NCBI GenBank assembly: GCA_023412715.1
Contig: JAEZCC010000044.1
Location: 124,001-188,000, forward strand
Direction: 5' to 3'
DNA: 64,000 nucleotides
From: Bacillota bacterium
GTDB taxonomy: Bacteria > Bacillota > Clostridia > Oscillospirales > Acutalibacteraceae
The position numbers were made by a program, and so were the translations under genes. Under the pieces are notes generated by a model. That model searched no databases, was not told the origin of the DNA, and worked only from the letters and a program-made list of their open reading frames with translations. Below are positions 43,984 to 53,312 of the stretch, one piece after another. Each line of letters opens with the position of its first letter. Position 1 is the stretch's first letter.

Positions 43984-45263
43984 GCACAATGAAAGAAATC
44001 AAGAGCGAACGGGCCGGGGAACGGTATTTTGAAATCCGGCATCCTTCCGGGCTGAAAATCCTTATCTACCCGAAAGAGAAAAACAGCTCTACCTACGCGA
44101 TTTTCGGGACGAAATACGGCTCGATCGACAACTGCTTCCGCGTTGCGGGAGAAAGCGGTCCGCACCGCGTGCCCAACGGCATTGCACACTATCTCGAGCA
44201 CAAGCTGTTCGAAAGCGAAGACGGCGACGCCTTTGCGCGCTATGCCAAAACGGGGGCGTCCGCAAACGCCTACACGTCGTTCGACATGACGTGCTACCTG
44301 TTCAGCTGCACGGCCAACGTTTACGATTCCCTCGAAATCCTGCTGGATTTTGTGCAGTCCCCTTATTTTACCGAGCAGACCGTGCAGAAGGAGCAGGGCA
44401 TCATCGGGCAGGAGATCCGCATGTACGACGACGACCCGCAGTGGCGCGTCCTTTTCAACCTGCTGGGGGCCCTTTACCATACCCACCCGGTCAAAATTGA
44501 CATTGCCGGAACGACGGAGAGCATCGCGAAAATCACGCCGGAGCTTCTGTACCAGTGCTACGGGACGTTTTATAATTTGAACAACATGATCCTCTGCATC
44601 GCCGGCAACGTCGAACCGGAGCGGGTCCTTTCCCTCTGCGACAAGATGCTGAAGCCGTCGAAGCCGGTGGACGTCGAACGCATTTTTGAGCCGGAGCCGG
44701 ACGTGATTGTCAAAGAGAGGGTGGAGCAGAAGCTCGCCGTGGCGGTCCCGCTGTTCGAGCTGGGCTTCAAGGAATCCGCGGCGGGCGGCAGGGCGACCGC
44801 AAAGCAGCTCGCCGAAACCGAAATTTTGCTGGAGGCGATTTCTTCTCCGGCTTCTCCGCTTTTCCGCAGGCTGCTGGACGCCGGGCTGATTAATGAGGCG
44901 ACGTTCGGCCATGAGTATTTCGAGGGCCCCGGGTTCGCATCCGTTATTTTTTCGGGAGAATCGAAGGATCCTGACGCTGTGGCGAAAGAAATCCGCGGCG
45001 AAATTGTGAAAATACGCCGCGAGGGTCTGGACGCCCGCGCGTTCGAACGCGCGAAGCGTTCCGTCTACGGCCGCAATATTGCGGCCCTCAACAACGTCGG
45101 CAGCATCGTCAACTCTCTGGTCTCGCTCACATTTGCGGGCCGGGAGCTATTCGAGTATATCGACGCGGCGGCCGGCGCGGATTTGGATTCCGTCCTGGAC
45201 CGTTTCCGCACGCAGCTGAAACCCGAGGCTTCGGCGCTGTCCGTTGTCCTGCCGCAGCAGTAG
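43980..45263 (+). CDS. M16-family zinc peptidase, YmfH/YfmH type
   Basis: A 427-residue active member of the pair: the inverted zinc motif HYLEHKLFE supplies two histidines and the catalytic glutamate, and the third ligand glutamate is likely in the EQGIIGQEIRMYDDDP segment about 75 residues on. C-terminal repeats have SPLFRRLLDAGLIN. In Bacillus relatives are annotated as EF-P 5-aminopentanol modification-associated proteins, a label I take from family naming and cannot verify here. ATG 43980 overlaps the previous stop by 4 nt. lgt follows after 66 nt. Confidence 0.9.
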   Translation: MSTMKEIKSERAGERYFEIRHPSGLKILIYPKEKNSSTYAIFGTKYGSIDNCFRVAGESGPHRVPNGIAHYLEHKLFESEDGDAFARYAKTGASANAYTSFDMTCYLFSCTANVYDSLEILLDFVQSPYFTEQTVQKEQGIIGQEIRMYDDDPQWRVLFNLLGALYHTHPVKIDIAGTTESIAKITPELLYQCYGTFYNLNNMILCIAGNVEPERVLSLCDKMLKPSKPVDVERIFEPEPDVIVKERVEQKLAVAVPLFELGFKESAAGGRATAKQLAETEILLEAISSPASPLFRRLLDAGLINEATFGHEYFEGPGFASVIFSGESKDPDAVAKEIRGEIVKIRREGLDARAFERAKRSVYGRNIAALNNVGSIVNSLVSLTFAGRELFEYIDAAAGADLDSVLDRFRTQLKPEASALSVVLPQQ

Positions 45264-45329
45264 GAATTGATTTTCCGAGGGAAAAACTCCCCGGACGACC
45301 CTGAATAATTTAGAAATGGGTGGTACGAC

Positions 45330-46457
45330 ATGTATCATGTTCAGTTCCCCGGACTTGGGTTCAACTTCACCATCAACCCCGTCGCTTTCACAATCGGCGG
45401 CCATGCCTTCGCGTGGTACGGCATTATCATTGCCGCGGGCTTTTTGCTCGCCTTTGCCTATGCCGTAAAAAGCTGCAAAAGATTCCGGGTCAACGAGGAC
45501 CATTTTATCGACGTCGTCATCGTCGGCATCATTGGCGGCGTCATCGGCGCCAGGCTGTATTTTGTCCTGTTTTCCACAAGTGACCAGTATATCAGAAATC
45601 CGGCCAGCGTCTTCTATATCTGGGAAGGCGGCCTCGGCATTTACGGGGGCATCATCGGCGGCCTGCTCTGCGGCGCAATTGTGGCCAAGCTTCATAAAAT
45701 GAAAATTGCCGCCGTCTTCGACCTCGCCTCCCTCGGCTTTCTGATCGGCCAGTCTGTCGGCAGATGGGGAAATTTTGTGAACCAGGAGGCGTTCGGCTCC
45801 GCGACCAGCCTGCCGTGGCGGATGGTCAGCGAGAGGACGGACGTCGTTTCGACCGCGGGGGTGCACCCGTGCTTTCTTTACGAATCTCTCTGGTGCCTGC
45901 TCGGCTTCGTTCTGCTACATATCTTCAGCAGAAGGTTCAGAAGATACGACGGGCAGGTATTTTTGCTTTACGTGACCTGGTACGGCATCGGCAGGTTCTT
46001 CATCGAGGGCCTTCGTACCGACAGCCTCATCACCCCGTTCCTTTCCCTGCGGATTTCGCAGGTGGTGGCGGCCGCTTCGGTGGCTGCTGCGGTCGTGTTG
46101 CTGATTGTCTTCCGCAGGCGCACGTCGCTGACCGGCTGCGGGTTACCGAAGATCATGGAGCTTAACGCGATTGTGGACGAGGTACCGCGGGCAAAGCAGG
46201 AGGAAGAAGAGCCGATTCTGGCCGACGGCACCAGCACCATTTTTGAAAACGCGGAAGACGCCAAGAAGGTGCTGGACGGCGGATCCATCCGCATGGAAGG
46301 GGAATTCTCACAGGCCGGCGAGGCTTCCGGGGAACAAAAGAAGGAAGAAAAGGGAGAACCCGCGGCGGAGGAAGCGCAGCCCGCGGCTCAGCCGGAGGAA
46401 GAAACCGGCGAACAGACCCCGGCGGAAACGGGAACGGACTCTTCGGAGGAAAAGTAA
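45330..46457 (+). CDS. lgt: Prolipoprotein diacylglyceryl transferase Lgt with an acidic C-terminal tail
   Basis: Transfers diacylglycerol to the cysteine of lipoprotein signal peptides. The core (to about residue 265) has seven hydrophobic segments and the signature SVGRWGNFVNQEAFG, plus HPCFLYESLW and GRFFIEGLRTDSL. Lgt is usually near 270 residues; this protein has 375. The extra C-terminus, from about residue 275, is Glu/Ala/Pro/Gln-rich and low in complexity, ending in SSEEK. Repeat-like EE runs argue against a folded domain. The start has GGGTGGT upstream. folD begins two bases after the stop. Confidence 0.95.
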   Translation: MYHVQFPGLGFNFTINPVAFTIGGHAFAWYGIIIAAGFLLAFAYAVKSCKRFRVNEDHFIDVVIVGIIGGVIGARLYFVLFSTSDQYIRNPASVFYIWEGGLGIYGGIIGGLLCGAIVAKLHKMKIAAVFDLASLGFLIGQSVGRWGNFVNQEAFGSATSLPWRMVSERTDVVSTAGVHPCFLYESLWCLLGFVLLHIFSRRFRRYDGQVFLLYVTWYGIGRFFIEGLRTDSLITPFLSLRISQVVAAASVAAAVVLLIVFRRRTSLTGCGLPKIMELNAIVDEVPRAKQEEEEPILADGTSTIFENAEDAKKVLDGGSIRMEGEFSQAGEASGEQKKEEKGEPAAEEAQPAAQPEEETGEQTPAETGTDSSEEK

Positions 46458-46459
46458 AT

Positions 46460-47320
46460 ATGGCGATTCGACTCGACGGGAAAACCGTATCTGCCGAAAT
46501 CCGTTCACAGATCGCACAGGAAGTGGAAGGGCTTCGCGGAAGGGGCGTCGTCCCGGGGCTGGCCGTTGTGATTGTCGGGGACGACCCGGCTTCGAGGACC
46601 TATGTGAACAACAAAAAGAAGGCCTGCGCTGCCGCCGGAATCTATTCCGAAGAATATGCCCTGCCCGCATCGGCCGGCCAGGAAGAGCTTCTGGCCCTTG
46701 TGCGCAGATTGAATGAAAAACAGGAGATCAGCGGCATTCTGGTCCAGCTTCCGCTGCCTGCCGGGCTCGACGGGCAGGCGGTGCTTGAGACGATCGATCC
46801 CCGCAAAGACGTCGATGCGTTTCATCCTTCCAACGTAGGGCGGATTATGACCGGGAATTACCGCTTCGTTCCCTGCACGCCCGCCGGAATCATGCAGCTG
46901 CTTCACCACGAGTCCATCGGGATAGAGGGGAAAAACTGCGTGGTGATAGGCCGCAGCAACATCGTCGGCAAGCCGATGGCGATGCTTCTGATGCACGAAA
47001 ACGGGACCGTGACCATATGCCACAGCAAAACGCGCGGCCTGAAAGAAATCTGCCGGAATGCGGACATCCTTGTCGCCGCCGTCGGAAAGCCGAAATTCGT
47101 GACCGCCGACATGGTAAAACCGGGGGCGGTTGTGGTCGATGTCGGCATGGACCGCGACGAAGCCGGCAAGCTCTGCGGCGACGTGGATTTCACAGCCGTC
47201 GAGCCTCTGGCGTCGTACATTACGCCTGTTCCGGGCGGAGTCGGGCCGATGACGATTGCCATGCTGCTGAAAAACACAGTCACGGCGGCAAAAATCCAGA
47301 ACGGGATTCCTGTTCGGTGA
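46460..47320 (+). CDS. folD: Bifunctional methylenetetrahydrofolate dehydrogenase/cyclohydrolase FolD
   Basis: Interconverts 5,10-methylene-, methenyl- and 10-formyl-tetrahydrofolate using NADP. The 286-residue protein has the catalytic lysine region YVNNKKKAC, the PLPAGLDGQAVLETIDPRKDVDAFHP segment (visible as QLPLPAGLD, KDVDAFHPSN), the Rossmann motif VVIGRSNIVGKPMAMLL and the PGGVGPMTIAMLL C-terminal motif. ATG 46460 is two bases after lgt, with GGAGGAAAAG upstream. In Bacillus folD sits between nusB and xseA. Confidence 0.97.
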   Translation: MAIRLDGKTVSAEIRSQIAQEVEGLRGRGVVPGLAVVIVGDDPASRTYVNNKKKACAAAGIYSEEYALPASAGQEELLALVRRLNEKQEISGILVQLPLPAGLDGQAVLETIDPRKDVDAFHPSNVGRIMTGNYRFVPCTPAGIMQLLHHESIGIEGKNCVVIGRSNIVGKPMAMLLMHENGTVTICHSKTRGLKEICRNADILVAAVGKPKFVTADMVKPGAVVVDVGMDRDEAGKLCGDVDFTAVEPLASYITPVPGGVGPMTIAMLLKNTVTAAKIQNGIPVR

Positions 47321-47343
47321 ATAATAAGTTGAGGTCTTAATGC

Positions 47344-49203
47344 ATGGGCAGCCTTTTGCAGACAATCAAGTCTCCGGAAGATCTGAAGGATCTGACCGGG
47401 GAACAACTGACGCGTCTCTGCGAAGAGATCAGGCAGAAGATAATTGAAACGGTTTCGACGAACGGGGGACACCTCGCTTCCAACCTCGGCGTGGTGGAGC
47501 TGACCGTCGCTTTGCAGCGCGTGTTCCATTCGCCGGAAGACAAAATCGTCTGGGACGTTGGTCACCAGGCATATACGCATAAAATGCTCACGGGCCGGGC
47601 CGACCGGATCGGCACCATCCGTACGAGCGGGGGCCTCTCCGGTTTCCCGAACCGGCAGGAGAGCGTTTACGACCCCTTTACGACGGGGCACAGCAGCACG
47701 TCCATCTCCGCGGCGCTCGGTCTGGCGAAAGCCAAAGAGCTTAGGGGCGAAAAGGGCTGCGTGGTGGCGGTCATCGGCGACGGCGCGCTTTCCGGCGGCC
47801 TTGCCTACGAGGGCCTGAACAACGCCGGCCGTTTCAACAAGAATTTCATCGTCGTCCTGAACGACAACAAGATGTCCATCTCCAGAAATGTCGGCTCCAT
47901 GGCGCGTTACCTTGCCCGCATCCGCACGGAACCGACCTATCTGCGTTTCAAGGGAAACGTCGAAGAGACCCTGAACCATATCCCCGGTATCGGTCAGCCG
48001 ATGAAGCGTGCGCTCATCCACTCGAAATCCGTGCTGAAGCAGCTTCTTTACAACAGCACGCTTTTCGAAGATATGGGGTTCTTTTATTACGGGCCCTTTG
48101 ACGGCCACAACGTGGAAAAGCTGGTCGAGGTTTTCAGCAACGTGAAAAATATCGACCATCCGGTGTTCCTGCATGTCCTGACGAAGAAAGGCAAGGGGTA
48201 TCCCTTTGCAGAGCAGAACCCGGGCGCGTTCCACGGGATCGGCAGCTTTGACGTGAAAACGGGGAAAACCCCCGCTGCCGGCGAATGTTTTTCCTCCGTA
48301 TTCGGGAAGTGTCTCTGCGAGTTTGCAAAGGAAGACGACAAGATCTGCGCGGTCACGGCCGCCATGCAGTCGGGAACCGGCCTGACGGAGTTTGCGCAGG
48401 CCTTCCAGAAGCGTTTTTTCGACACGGGTATTGCCGAAGAGCACGCCATGACGTTCTGCGGCGGCCTTGCCGCGGGCGGTCTGCTGCCGGTTTTCGCGGT
48501 CTACTCTTCGTTTCTGCAGCGCGCCTACGACCAGATGATCCACGACGTCGCCATTCAGGGGGTCAAAATCGTCCTGGCTGTGGATCGGTGCGGCGTCGTC
48601 GGGGAAGACGGCGTGACGCATCAGGGAATGTTCGACGCGGCCTACCTTTCCACCATCCCGGGGATTACGGTCTTTTCTCCGTCCTACTATGATGAGCTCC
48701 GCACGTGCCTGCGCTTTGCCCTGTACGATTCCCCCGGCATCTCTGCGGTGCGTTACCCCCGCGGTGGGCAGTTGTTCCGCCCGGCCGATTTCGTCCTTTC
48801 CGGCCGCCCGGTCGACTTCTACGGCGAGAAGGAGGCTCCCGTCGCCATCGTCACGTACGGCAGGCTGTTTTCTTACGCCTGCCTTGCTTTGGAAAAGCTG
48901 CGGCGCAGAGGGATACAGGCGGAAATCGTCAAACTGAACCGCATTTTCCCGCTTGACCGCATGGCTTTTACCCGGGTCTTGGGCCGCAGGCGCGTCTTCT
49001 TTTTTGAAGAGGGCGCGGAGCCGGGTGGGATCGGTGAAAAATTCGGTTTCCGCCTGAGCCAGGCGGGGTTTGCCGGCCGGTTTTATCTCCACGCGATGCC
49101 GGCCCTTCTCGCTCATGCTTCCGTAACGGAGATCCTCCACCGCTACGGCCTTGACGACGCGGGGATGACCAAAACCATTTTAACGGAGTGCGCGGACGAA
49201 TGA
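47344..49203 (+). CDS. dxs: 1-Deoxy-D-xylulose-5-phosphate synthase
   Basis: Condenses pyruvate and glyceraldehyde-3-phosphate, the first step of the methylerythritol phosphate pathway to isoprenoids; the product also feeds thiamine and pyridoxal. The 619-residue transketolase-type enzyme has GHQAYTHKMLTGR, the TPP/Mg motif GDGALSGGLAYEGLNNAG (GDGALSGG), IAEEHAMTFCGGLA with the catalytic glutamate, and DRCGVVGEDGVTHQG. ATG 47344 follows GTTGAGGTC. Its end overlaps tlyA. Confidence 0.97.
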   Translation: MGSLLQTIKSPEDLKDLTGEQLTRLCEEIRQKIIETVSTNGGHLASNLGVVELTVALQRVFHSPEDKIVWDVGHQAYTHKMLTGRADRIGTIRTSGGLSGFPNRQESVYDPFTTGHSSTSISAALGLAKAKELRGEKGCVVAVIGDGALSGGLAYEGLNNAGRFNKNFIVVLNDNKMSISRNVGSMARYLARIRTEPTYLRFKGNVEETLNHIPGIGQPMKRALIHSKSVLKQLLYNSTLFEDMGFFYYGPFDGHNVEKLVEVFSNVKNIDHPVFLHVLTKKGKGYPFAEQNPGAFHGIGSFDVKTGKTPAAGECFSSVFGKCLCEFAKEDDKICAVTAAMQSGTGLTEFAQAFQKRFFDTGIAEEHAMTFCGGLAAGGLLPVFAVYSSFLQRAYDQMIHDVAIQGVKIVLAVDRCGVVGEDGVTHQGMFDAAYLSTIPGITVFSPSYYDELRTCLRFALYDSPGISAVRYPRGGQLFRPADFVLSGRPVDFYGEKEAPVAIVTYGRLFSYACLALEKLRRRGIQAEIVKLNRIFPLDRMAFTRVLGRRRVFFFEEGAEPGGIGEKFGFRLSQAGFAGRFYLHAMPALLAHASVTEILHRYGLDDAGMTKTILTECADE

Positions 49204-50012
49204 AAAAACGACTGGACAGCCTGATTTTTGAGCGCGGCCTTTCGGAAAGCCGGGAAAAGGCCAGGATCTCGGTCATGATGGGCCTTGTTTATGTTGACGG
49301 GCAAAAGCAGGACAAACCCGGGACCATGCTTTCCGACGGGGTGAAAATAGAGGTCCGCGGCGAAGCGATTCCATATGTGAGCCGCGGAGGCCTGAAGCTG
49401 GAAAAGGCGATTTCCAGCTTTGCCGTCGACCTGCGGGGAAAGGTCGCCATGGATATCGGCGCCTCGACCGGCGGGTTTACGGACTGCATGTTGCAAAACG
49501 GCGCGCGCAGGGTGTATGCTATTGACGTAGGCTACGGCCAGCTTGCCTGGAAGTTTCGCTCCGACCCGCGCGTCGTCAATCTGGAGCGGACCAACGTCCG
49601 CTACCTGAAACCGGAGCAGGTACCGGAGCCGGTCGAGTTTTTCAGCGTGGACGTCGCTTTCATTTCTCTGAAGCTGGTGCTGCCCGTGGCGCGCGGCTTC
49701 CTTGCGGAAGGGGCGCACGGGGTATGCCTGATCAAGCCGCAGTTCGAAGCGGGGCGTGAAAAGGTCGGGAAAAAGGGCGTCGTGCGCGACGTGAACGTGC
49801 ATGCCGACGTTGTGAGAGACCTGACGGGCTTCGCCCTGAGCACGGGCTTTTCTCTTCTGGGGCTGACGTTTTCGCCCGTAAAAGGCCCGGAGGGGAATAT
49901 CGAGTACCTGATGTATCTGCAAAAATCCGACGCTCCGGTTTCCTGCTCGCCGGACATCGGCTCGCTTGTAAAAGAATCGCACCATGTGCTGAACGGCGGT
50001 GATCCGGTTTGA
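49200..50012 (+). CDS. tlyA: TlyA-family rRNA methyltransferase / hemolysin-like protein
   Basis: A 270-residue protein with an N-terminal S4 RNA-binding domain (KKRLDSLIFERGLSESREKAR) and an FtsJ-like methyltransferase domain with SAM motif MDIGASTGGFTDCML and the KPQFEAGREKVGKKGVVRD segment. TlyA homologs methylate 2'-OH groups in 16S/23S rRNA in actinobacteria; in Firmicutes the target is unverified. ATG 49200 overlaps dxs by 4 nt with GGAGTG 10 nt upstream. It corresponds to yqxC of the Bacillus dxs-yqxC-ahrC-recN cluster. Confidence 0.92.
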   Translation: MKKRLDSLIFERGLSESREKARISVMMGLVYVDGQKQDKPGTMLSDGVKIEVRGEAIPYVSRGGLKLEKAISSFAVDLRGKVAMDIGASTGGFTDCMLQNGARRVYAIDVGYGQLAWKFRSDPRVVNLERTNVRYLKPEQVPEPVEFFSVDVAFISLKLVLPVARGFLAEGAHGVCLIKPQFEAGREKVGKKGVVRDVNVHADVVRDLTGFALSTGFSLLGLTFSPVKGPEGNIEYLMYLQKSDAPVSCSPDIGSLVKESHHVLNGGDPV

Positions 50013-50875
50013 AAATCGCGGTCCTTCCGAATCTTGAAAAAAAACAGGCCCGGCGCCATACGCTCCGGCTGATCGAAAAGCTGCGGTCCCTCGGGGTCGA
50101 AGTCCTGATGGACAAGGGTCTGGAGCCTGATTTTGAAATCCCCGGGATTTCGTTTTTCGCGGATTTCTGCGCGATGCTGCGTTCCTGCGATCTGATGATT
50201 GCCATCGGCGGGGACGGCACCATCATCCATTTTGCAAGGCACGCGGCCGAAGCGGATAAACCGCTGCTGGGGGTCAATATCGGCAGGCTCGGTTTTGTCG
50301 CGGAGCTGGAACCCGACGAATTCGGCGAGCTGGAAAAGCTCGCCTCGGGCGAATACCAGATCGAGAACCGCATGATGCTGCAGGTCCGCTATACGGAAGA
50401 CGGGCTGGAGAAAACCTGCCATGTGCTTAACGACGCCGTCGTTTCGAGAAACGCGCTTTCTCCCATGCCGGACTACAAGGTCGGTTTCCGGGGAATGACC
50501 GTCTGCAACTTCCGCGGGGACGGGCTGATTGTCGCGACGCCGACCGGCTCGACCGCCTACTCGCTTTCGGCCGGCGGGCCGATCATCGACCCGAAGCTCG
50601 CTTGCATCATCCTTTCGCCCGTGTGCTCCCATTCGCTGCTGACCCGTCCGGTCGTTTTCGGCCCCGACGCCGTGCTGAGCGTTCAGGCCGACCTTTTGCC
50701 GGGAAGCGAAGTGTACCTGACCATGGACGGGCAGATTTCCGTAAAGATTTCGGACCCGTCGCAGAAGATATTCTTTTCGCGCTCCGACCGGTCGGTGAAG
50801 ATTATTCATATCAAAGAACATAACTTTTATGAAATTGTCAACGAAAAGCTCGGAAATGGGAGGAATGGGGTTTGA
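50009..50875 (+). CDS. nadK: NAD kinase NadK
   Basis: Phosphorylates NAD+ to NADP+. The 288-residue protein has the catalytic GGDGTIIHFAR loop, LGVNIGRLGFVAE, the NDAVVSR segment and ATPTGSTAYSLSAGGPI. The start is TTG 50009, overlapping the tlyA stop by 4 nt. In many Firmicutes nadK sits just before argR and recN, as here. The gene overlaps argR by 4 nt (TTGA). Confidence 0.97.
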   Translation: MKIAVLPNLEKKQARRHTLRLIEKLRSLGVEVLMDKGLEPDFEIPGISFFADFCAMLRSCDLMIAIGGDGTIIHFARHAAEADKPLLGVNIGRLGFVAELEPDEFGELEKLASGEYQIENRMMLQVRYTEDGLEKTCHVLNDAVVSRNALSPMPDYKVGFRGMTVCNFRGDGLIVATPTGSTAYSLSAGGPIIDPKLACIILSPVCSHSLLTRPVVFGPDAVLSVQADLLPGSEVYLTMDGQISVKISDPSQKIFFSRSDRSVKIIHIKEHNFYEIVNEKLGNGRNGV

Positions 50876-51321
50876 AAAAAAAACGCCATGAAAAAATCCT
50901 GGAACTTATCGCGCGATATGCAATCGACACTCAGGAGGAGCTTCTCCGCCGCCTTCGGGAAGCCGGATTCGAAGTGACGCAGGCCACAGTCTCGCGCGAT
51001 ATCAAGGAGCTCAGGCTGCTGAAAGTCCTTTCTCCCGACGGAAAATACCGCTACACCCCCGCAAAAGAGGAAACGAAGGAAAATACCGCCAAGTTTTATT
51101 CCCTGTTTGCAGACTCGGCCTTGTCGGTCGACTATGCCCAGAACATGATCTCCGTCAAATGTCAGACCGGCATGGCCAACGCCGTCTGCGCCGCCATGGA
51201 CACCCTGCGCTGGGCGGATATTGTCGGCACGCTTGCGGGCGACGACACCATCTTCATCCTGACCAGAAACGAGGCCGCCGCAGGCAGACTGACCGCGGAA
51301 CTGAAAAATATGATCGGGTGA
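50872..51321 (+). CDS. argR: Arginine repressor ArgR
   Basis: A 149-residue arginine-dependent repressor/activator (AhrC type). The N-terminal winged helix has EELLRRLREAGFEVTQATVSRDIKEL with the SRD signature; a hinge (about 70-80) leads to the oligomerisation domain with the arginine-binding region GTLAGDDTIFIL. The start is TTG 50872 with GGGAGGAATGGGG upstream. It regulates arginine metabolism elsewhere in the genome; the carAB operon 11 kb away could be a target, but I did not locate an ARG box. Confidence 0.95.
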   Translation: MKKKRHEKILELIARYAIDTQEELLRRLREAGFEVTQATVSRDIKELRLLKVLSPDGKYRYTPAKEETKENTAKFYSLFADSALSVDYAQNMISVKCQTGMANAVCAAMDTLRWADIVGTLAGDDTIFILTRNEAAAGRLTAELKNMIG

Positions 51322-51327
51322 TTTCCA

Positions 51328-53013
51328 ATGCTGCTTCAGCTTTATATTGAGAATATTGCCGTGATTGAGAAGGTCAGCGTCGATTTCCGCAAGGGATTCA
51401 ATGTGCTGACCGGTGAGACCGGCGCGGGGAAATCCATGCTGATTGATTCCATCGGCGCCATTCTCGGGGAACGGACCTCGCGCGAGCTTGTGCGCACGGG
51501 CGCGAAGTCCGCAATGGTCAGCGCGGTGTTTTCCGGCCTGGGGGAGCGTGCGGAGCAGAAGCTTTCCGAGATGGGCTATGCCGACGACGAGGACGGCACG
51601 CTGATGATTCAGCGGGAAATCGGCGCCGATTCCAAATCGTCCTGCCGCATCAACGGCCGGCCGGCCACGGTTTCCGTTCTGCGGGAGATTGCCCCGCTGT
51701 TGGTGAATATCCATGGTCAGCATGAGAGCTACGGCCTTCTCTCCCCGGAAAACCACATGTTTTACCTGGACAGCCTTGGCCTGCCGAAGGATCTTTCCGG
51801 CCGGTACCGCGCGGCTTTTACGGAAATGCGCCGCATCAGGCGGGAGCTTGATGCCTGCAATCTCGACGAAACGCAGAAGGCGAGGCAGATCGATCTGCTG
51901 ACGTATCAGATTGAGGAGCTGGAAAACGCCGGCCTTCGGCCCGGTGAGCAGGAAGAGCTGAACAGGCGGAAAAGCCTTTACCGGAACAGCGAGAAAATCG
52001 CCGGCGCCGTCGGTTCCGCGCAGGAAGCGCTCGACGGGAACGACGACGCGGAGGGCGCGGTTTCCGCCGTTTCTTCGGCGGCGGGCGCGCTTGCGTCCGC
52101 CGAACGTTATCTGCCGGAACTGCACCCCCTTGCCGAACGGCTGCAGGGGATTGCCTACGACCTTGAGGACTGCAGCGGCGAGCTTCGCGGCTATTCCGGG
52201 CGGACGGAGTACGACCCGGCGGAGTTGGATGAGATTGAAGCCAGGCTCGACACCATCTACCGCCTCGGGCTGAAATACGGCGGTTCCGTCGAAAACATGC
52301 TCAAGTACCTTGAAAAAAGTAAGGCGGAGCTGGAAAAAATCCAGCTTTCCGATCAGACCGCGGCGCGCCTGGAAACGGAATACCGGAAGGCCGGGGCGCT
52401 GGCTGAAAAGCTGGCGGAGGAGATTTCCCGCTGGCGGTCGAAAGCGGCAAAGGGCTTTACTTCCCGGGTAATTAAGGAACTCGAATTTCTAAACATGCCG
52501 CGCGTCGTCTTCGAGGTCCGCATGGAGCGCGGCCCTCTTACGGAAAGCGGCCGCGACCGGGTGGAATTTCTGATTTCGGCCAACGCCGGCGAACCCGCCA
52601 GACCGATTGCAAAAATCGCCTCCGGCGGCGAGCTGTCGCGCATCATGCTCGCCATCAAGACCGTCCTTGCGTCCGGCGACGACGTCGGCACCCTGATCTT
52701 CGACGAGGTGGATACGGGCGTCAGCGGGGCCACGGCGCAGAAAGTCGGCCTGAAGCTGCGGCAGGTGTCGCAGAACCGGCAGGTCATCTGCGTGACGCAT
52801 CTGGCGCAGATCGCTTCGCTTGCGGACACCCAGTACCTCATCCGAAAAGAGGTCCGCGGCGGCAAGACCTACACGCAGGTCGCCGAGCTCGACGAAGAAG
52901 GCCGCCAGAAAGAGCTTGCCAGAATCATAGGCGGTGCGCAGATTACGCCGCTGACGCTTGAAAACGCGGCCGAGATGCTGCGAATGGCCCGACAGGACCG
53001 CACAGAGCCTTGA
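51328..53013 (+). CDS. recN: DNA repair protein RecN
   Basis: An SMC-like ATPase of double-strand break repair, 561 residues. Walker A is TGETGAGKSMLID near the N-terminus, then NIHGQHESYGLL; two coiled-coil arms flank a hinge-like region (about 155-370); the C-terminal ABC part has KIASGGELSRIMLAIK and Walker B LIFDEVDTGVSGATAQKVG. ATG 51328 follows argR by 6 nt. The stop codon TGA is part of the -35 box of the next promoter. It closes the run that starts at ymfF. Confidence 0.96.
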   Translation: MLLQLYIENIAVIEKVSVDFRKGFNVLTGETGAGKSMLIDSIGAILGERTSRELVRTGAKSAMVSAVFSGLGERAEQKLSEMGYADDEDGTLMIQREIGADSKSSCRINGRPATVSVLREIAPLLVNIHGQHESYGLLSPENHMFYLDSLGLPKDLSGRYRAAFTEMRRIRRELDACNLDETQKARQIDLLTYQIEELENAGLRPGEQEELNRRKSLYRNSEKIAGAVGSAQEALDGNDDAEGAVSAVSSAAGALASAERYLPELHPLAERLQGIAYDLEDCSGELRGYSGRTEYDPAELDEIEARLDTIYRLGLKYGGSVENMLKYLEKSKAELEKIQLSDQTAARLETEYRKAGALAEKLAEEISRWRSKAAKGFTSRVIKELEFLNMPRVVFEVRMERGPLTESGRDRVEFLISANAGEPARPIAKIASGGELSRIMLAIKTVLASGDDVGTLIFDEVDTGVSGATAQKVGLKLRQVSQNRQVICVTHLAQIASLADTQYLIRKEVRGGKTYTQVAELDEEGRQKELARIIGGAQITPLTLENAAEMLRMARQDRTEP

Positions 53014-53038
53014 CAGTTTGCCTGAAAGAGAATATATT
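53010..53038 (+). promoter_or_regulatory. Promoter of the T-box-tyrS unit
   Basis: Consensus TTGACA at 53010-53015, 17-nt spacer, TATATT at 53033-53038. Its TGA (53011-53013) is the recN stop codon, so the promoter overlaps the preceding gene. Confidence 0.8.
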
Positions 53039-53043
53039 ATTAT

Positions 53044-53312
53044 ACATAAATTGACGTTGACGGGAAAAAGTACGCCGGTACAGCCGTTTCAGAGAGTCCG
53101 CGTTCGGTGCGAGCGGACACGCAGGGCCGGAAGAAATACATCCCCGAGCCGCCGGGCCGAACCGTTCAGTAAGCCCGGACGCGCACGCGCGTTACAGCGT
53201 ATGGGTATGGTTTACGTACCCGTGAGGCCGCTGCCGCGAGGCGGCGGTAAATTGAGGTGGTACCGCGGGATCTTCCGCCCTCTGCAAAATTTCAGGCAGG
53301 GGGCGTTTTTTT
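53044..53312 (+). promoter_or_regulatory. Tyrosine T-box leader riboswitch
   Basis: The T-box consensus GAGGTGGTACCGCGG lies at 53254-53268. About 120 nt upstream, TAC (53137-53139), in the context GAAATACATC, is a good specifier codon for tRNA-Tyr. Stem I has AGAGAG near 53090, and a GGGTA/TACCC hairpin precedes the T-box. Uncharged tRNA-Tyr would stabilise the antiterminator and allow tyrS transcription. Confidence 0.95.
53277..53312 (+). terminator. T-box terminator
   Basis: GCCCTCTGC (53277-53285) pairs with GCAGGGGGC (53296-53304), followed by G and seven T. It competes with the T-box antiterminator and ends 30 nt before tyrS. Confidence 0.92.

Noticed and set aside
46903..49140. Minus-strand open frame (745 codons) opposite folD and dxs
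   Set aside because: folD and dxs on the + strand have full-length conserved motifs; the antisense frame has none and no ribosome-binding site.
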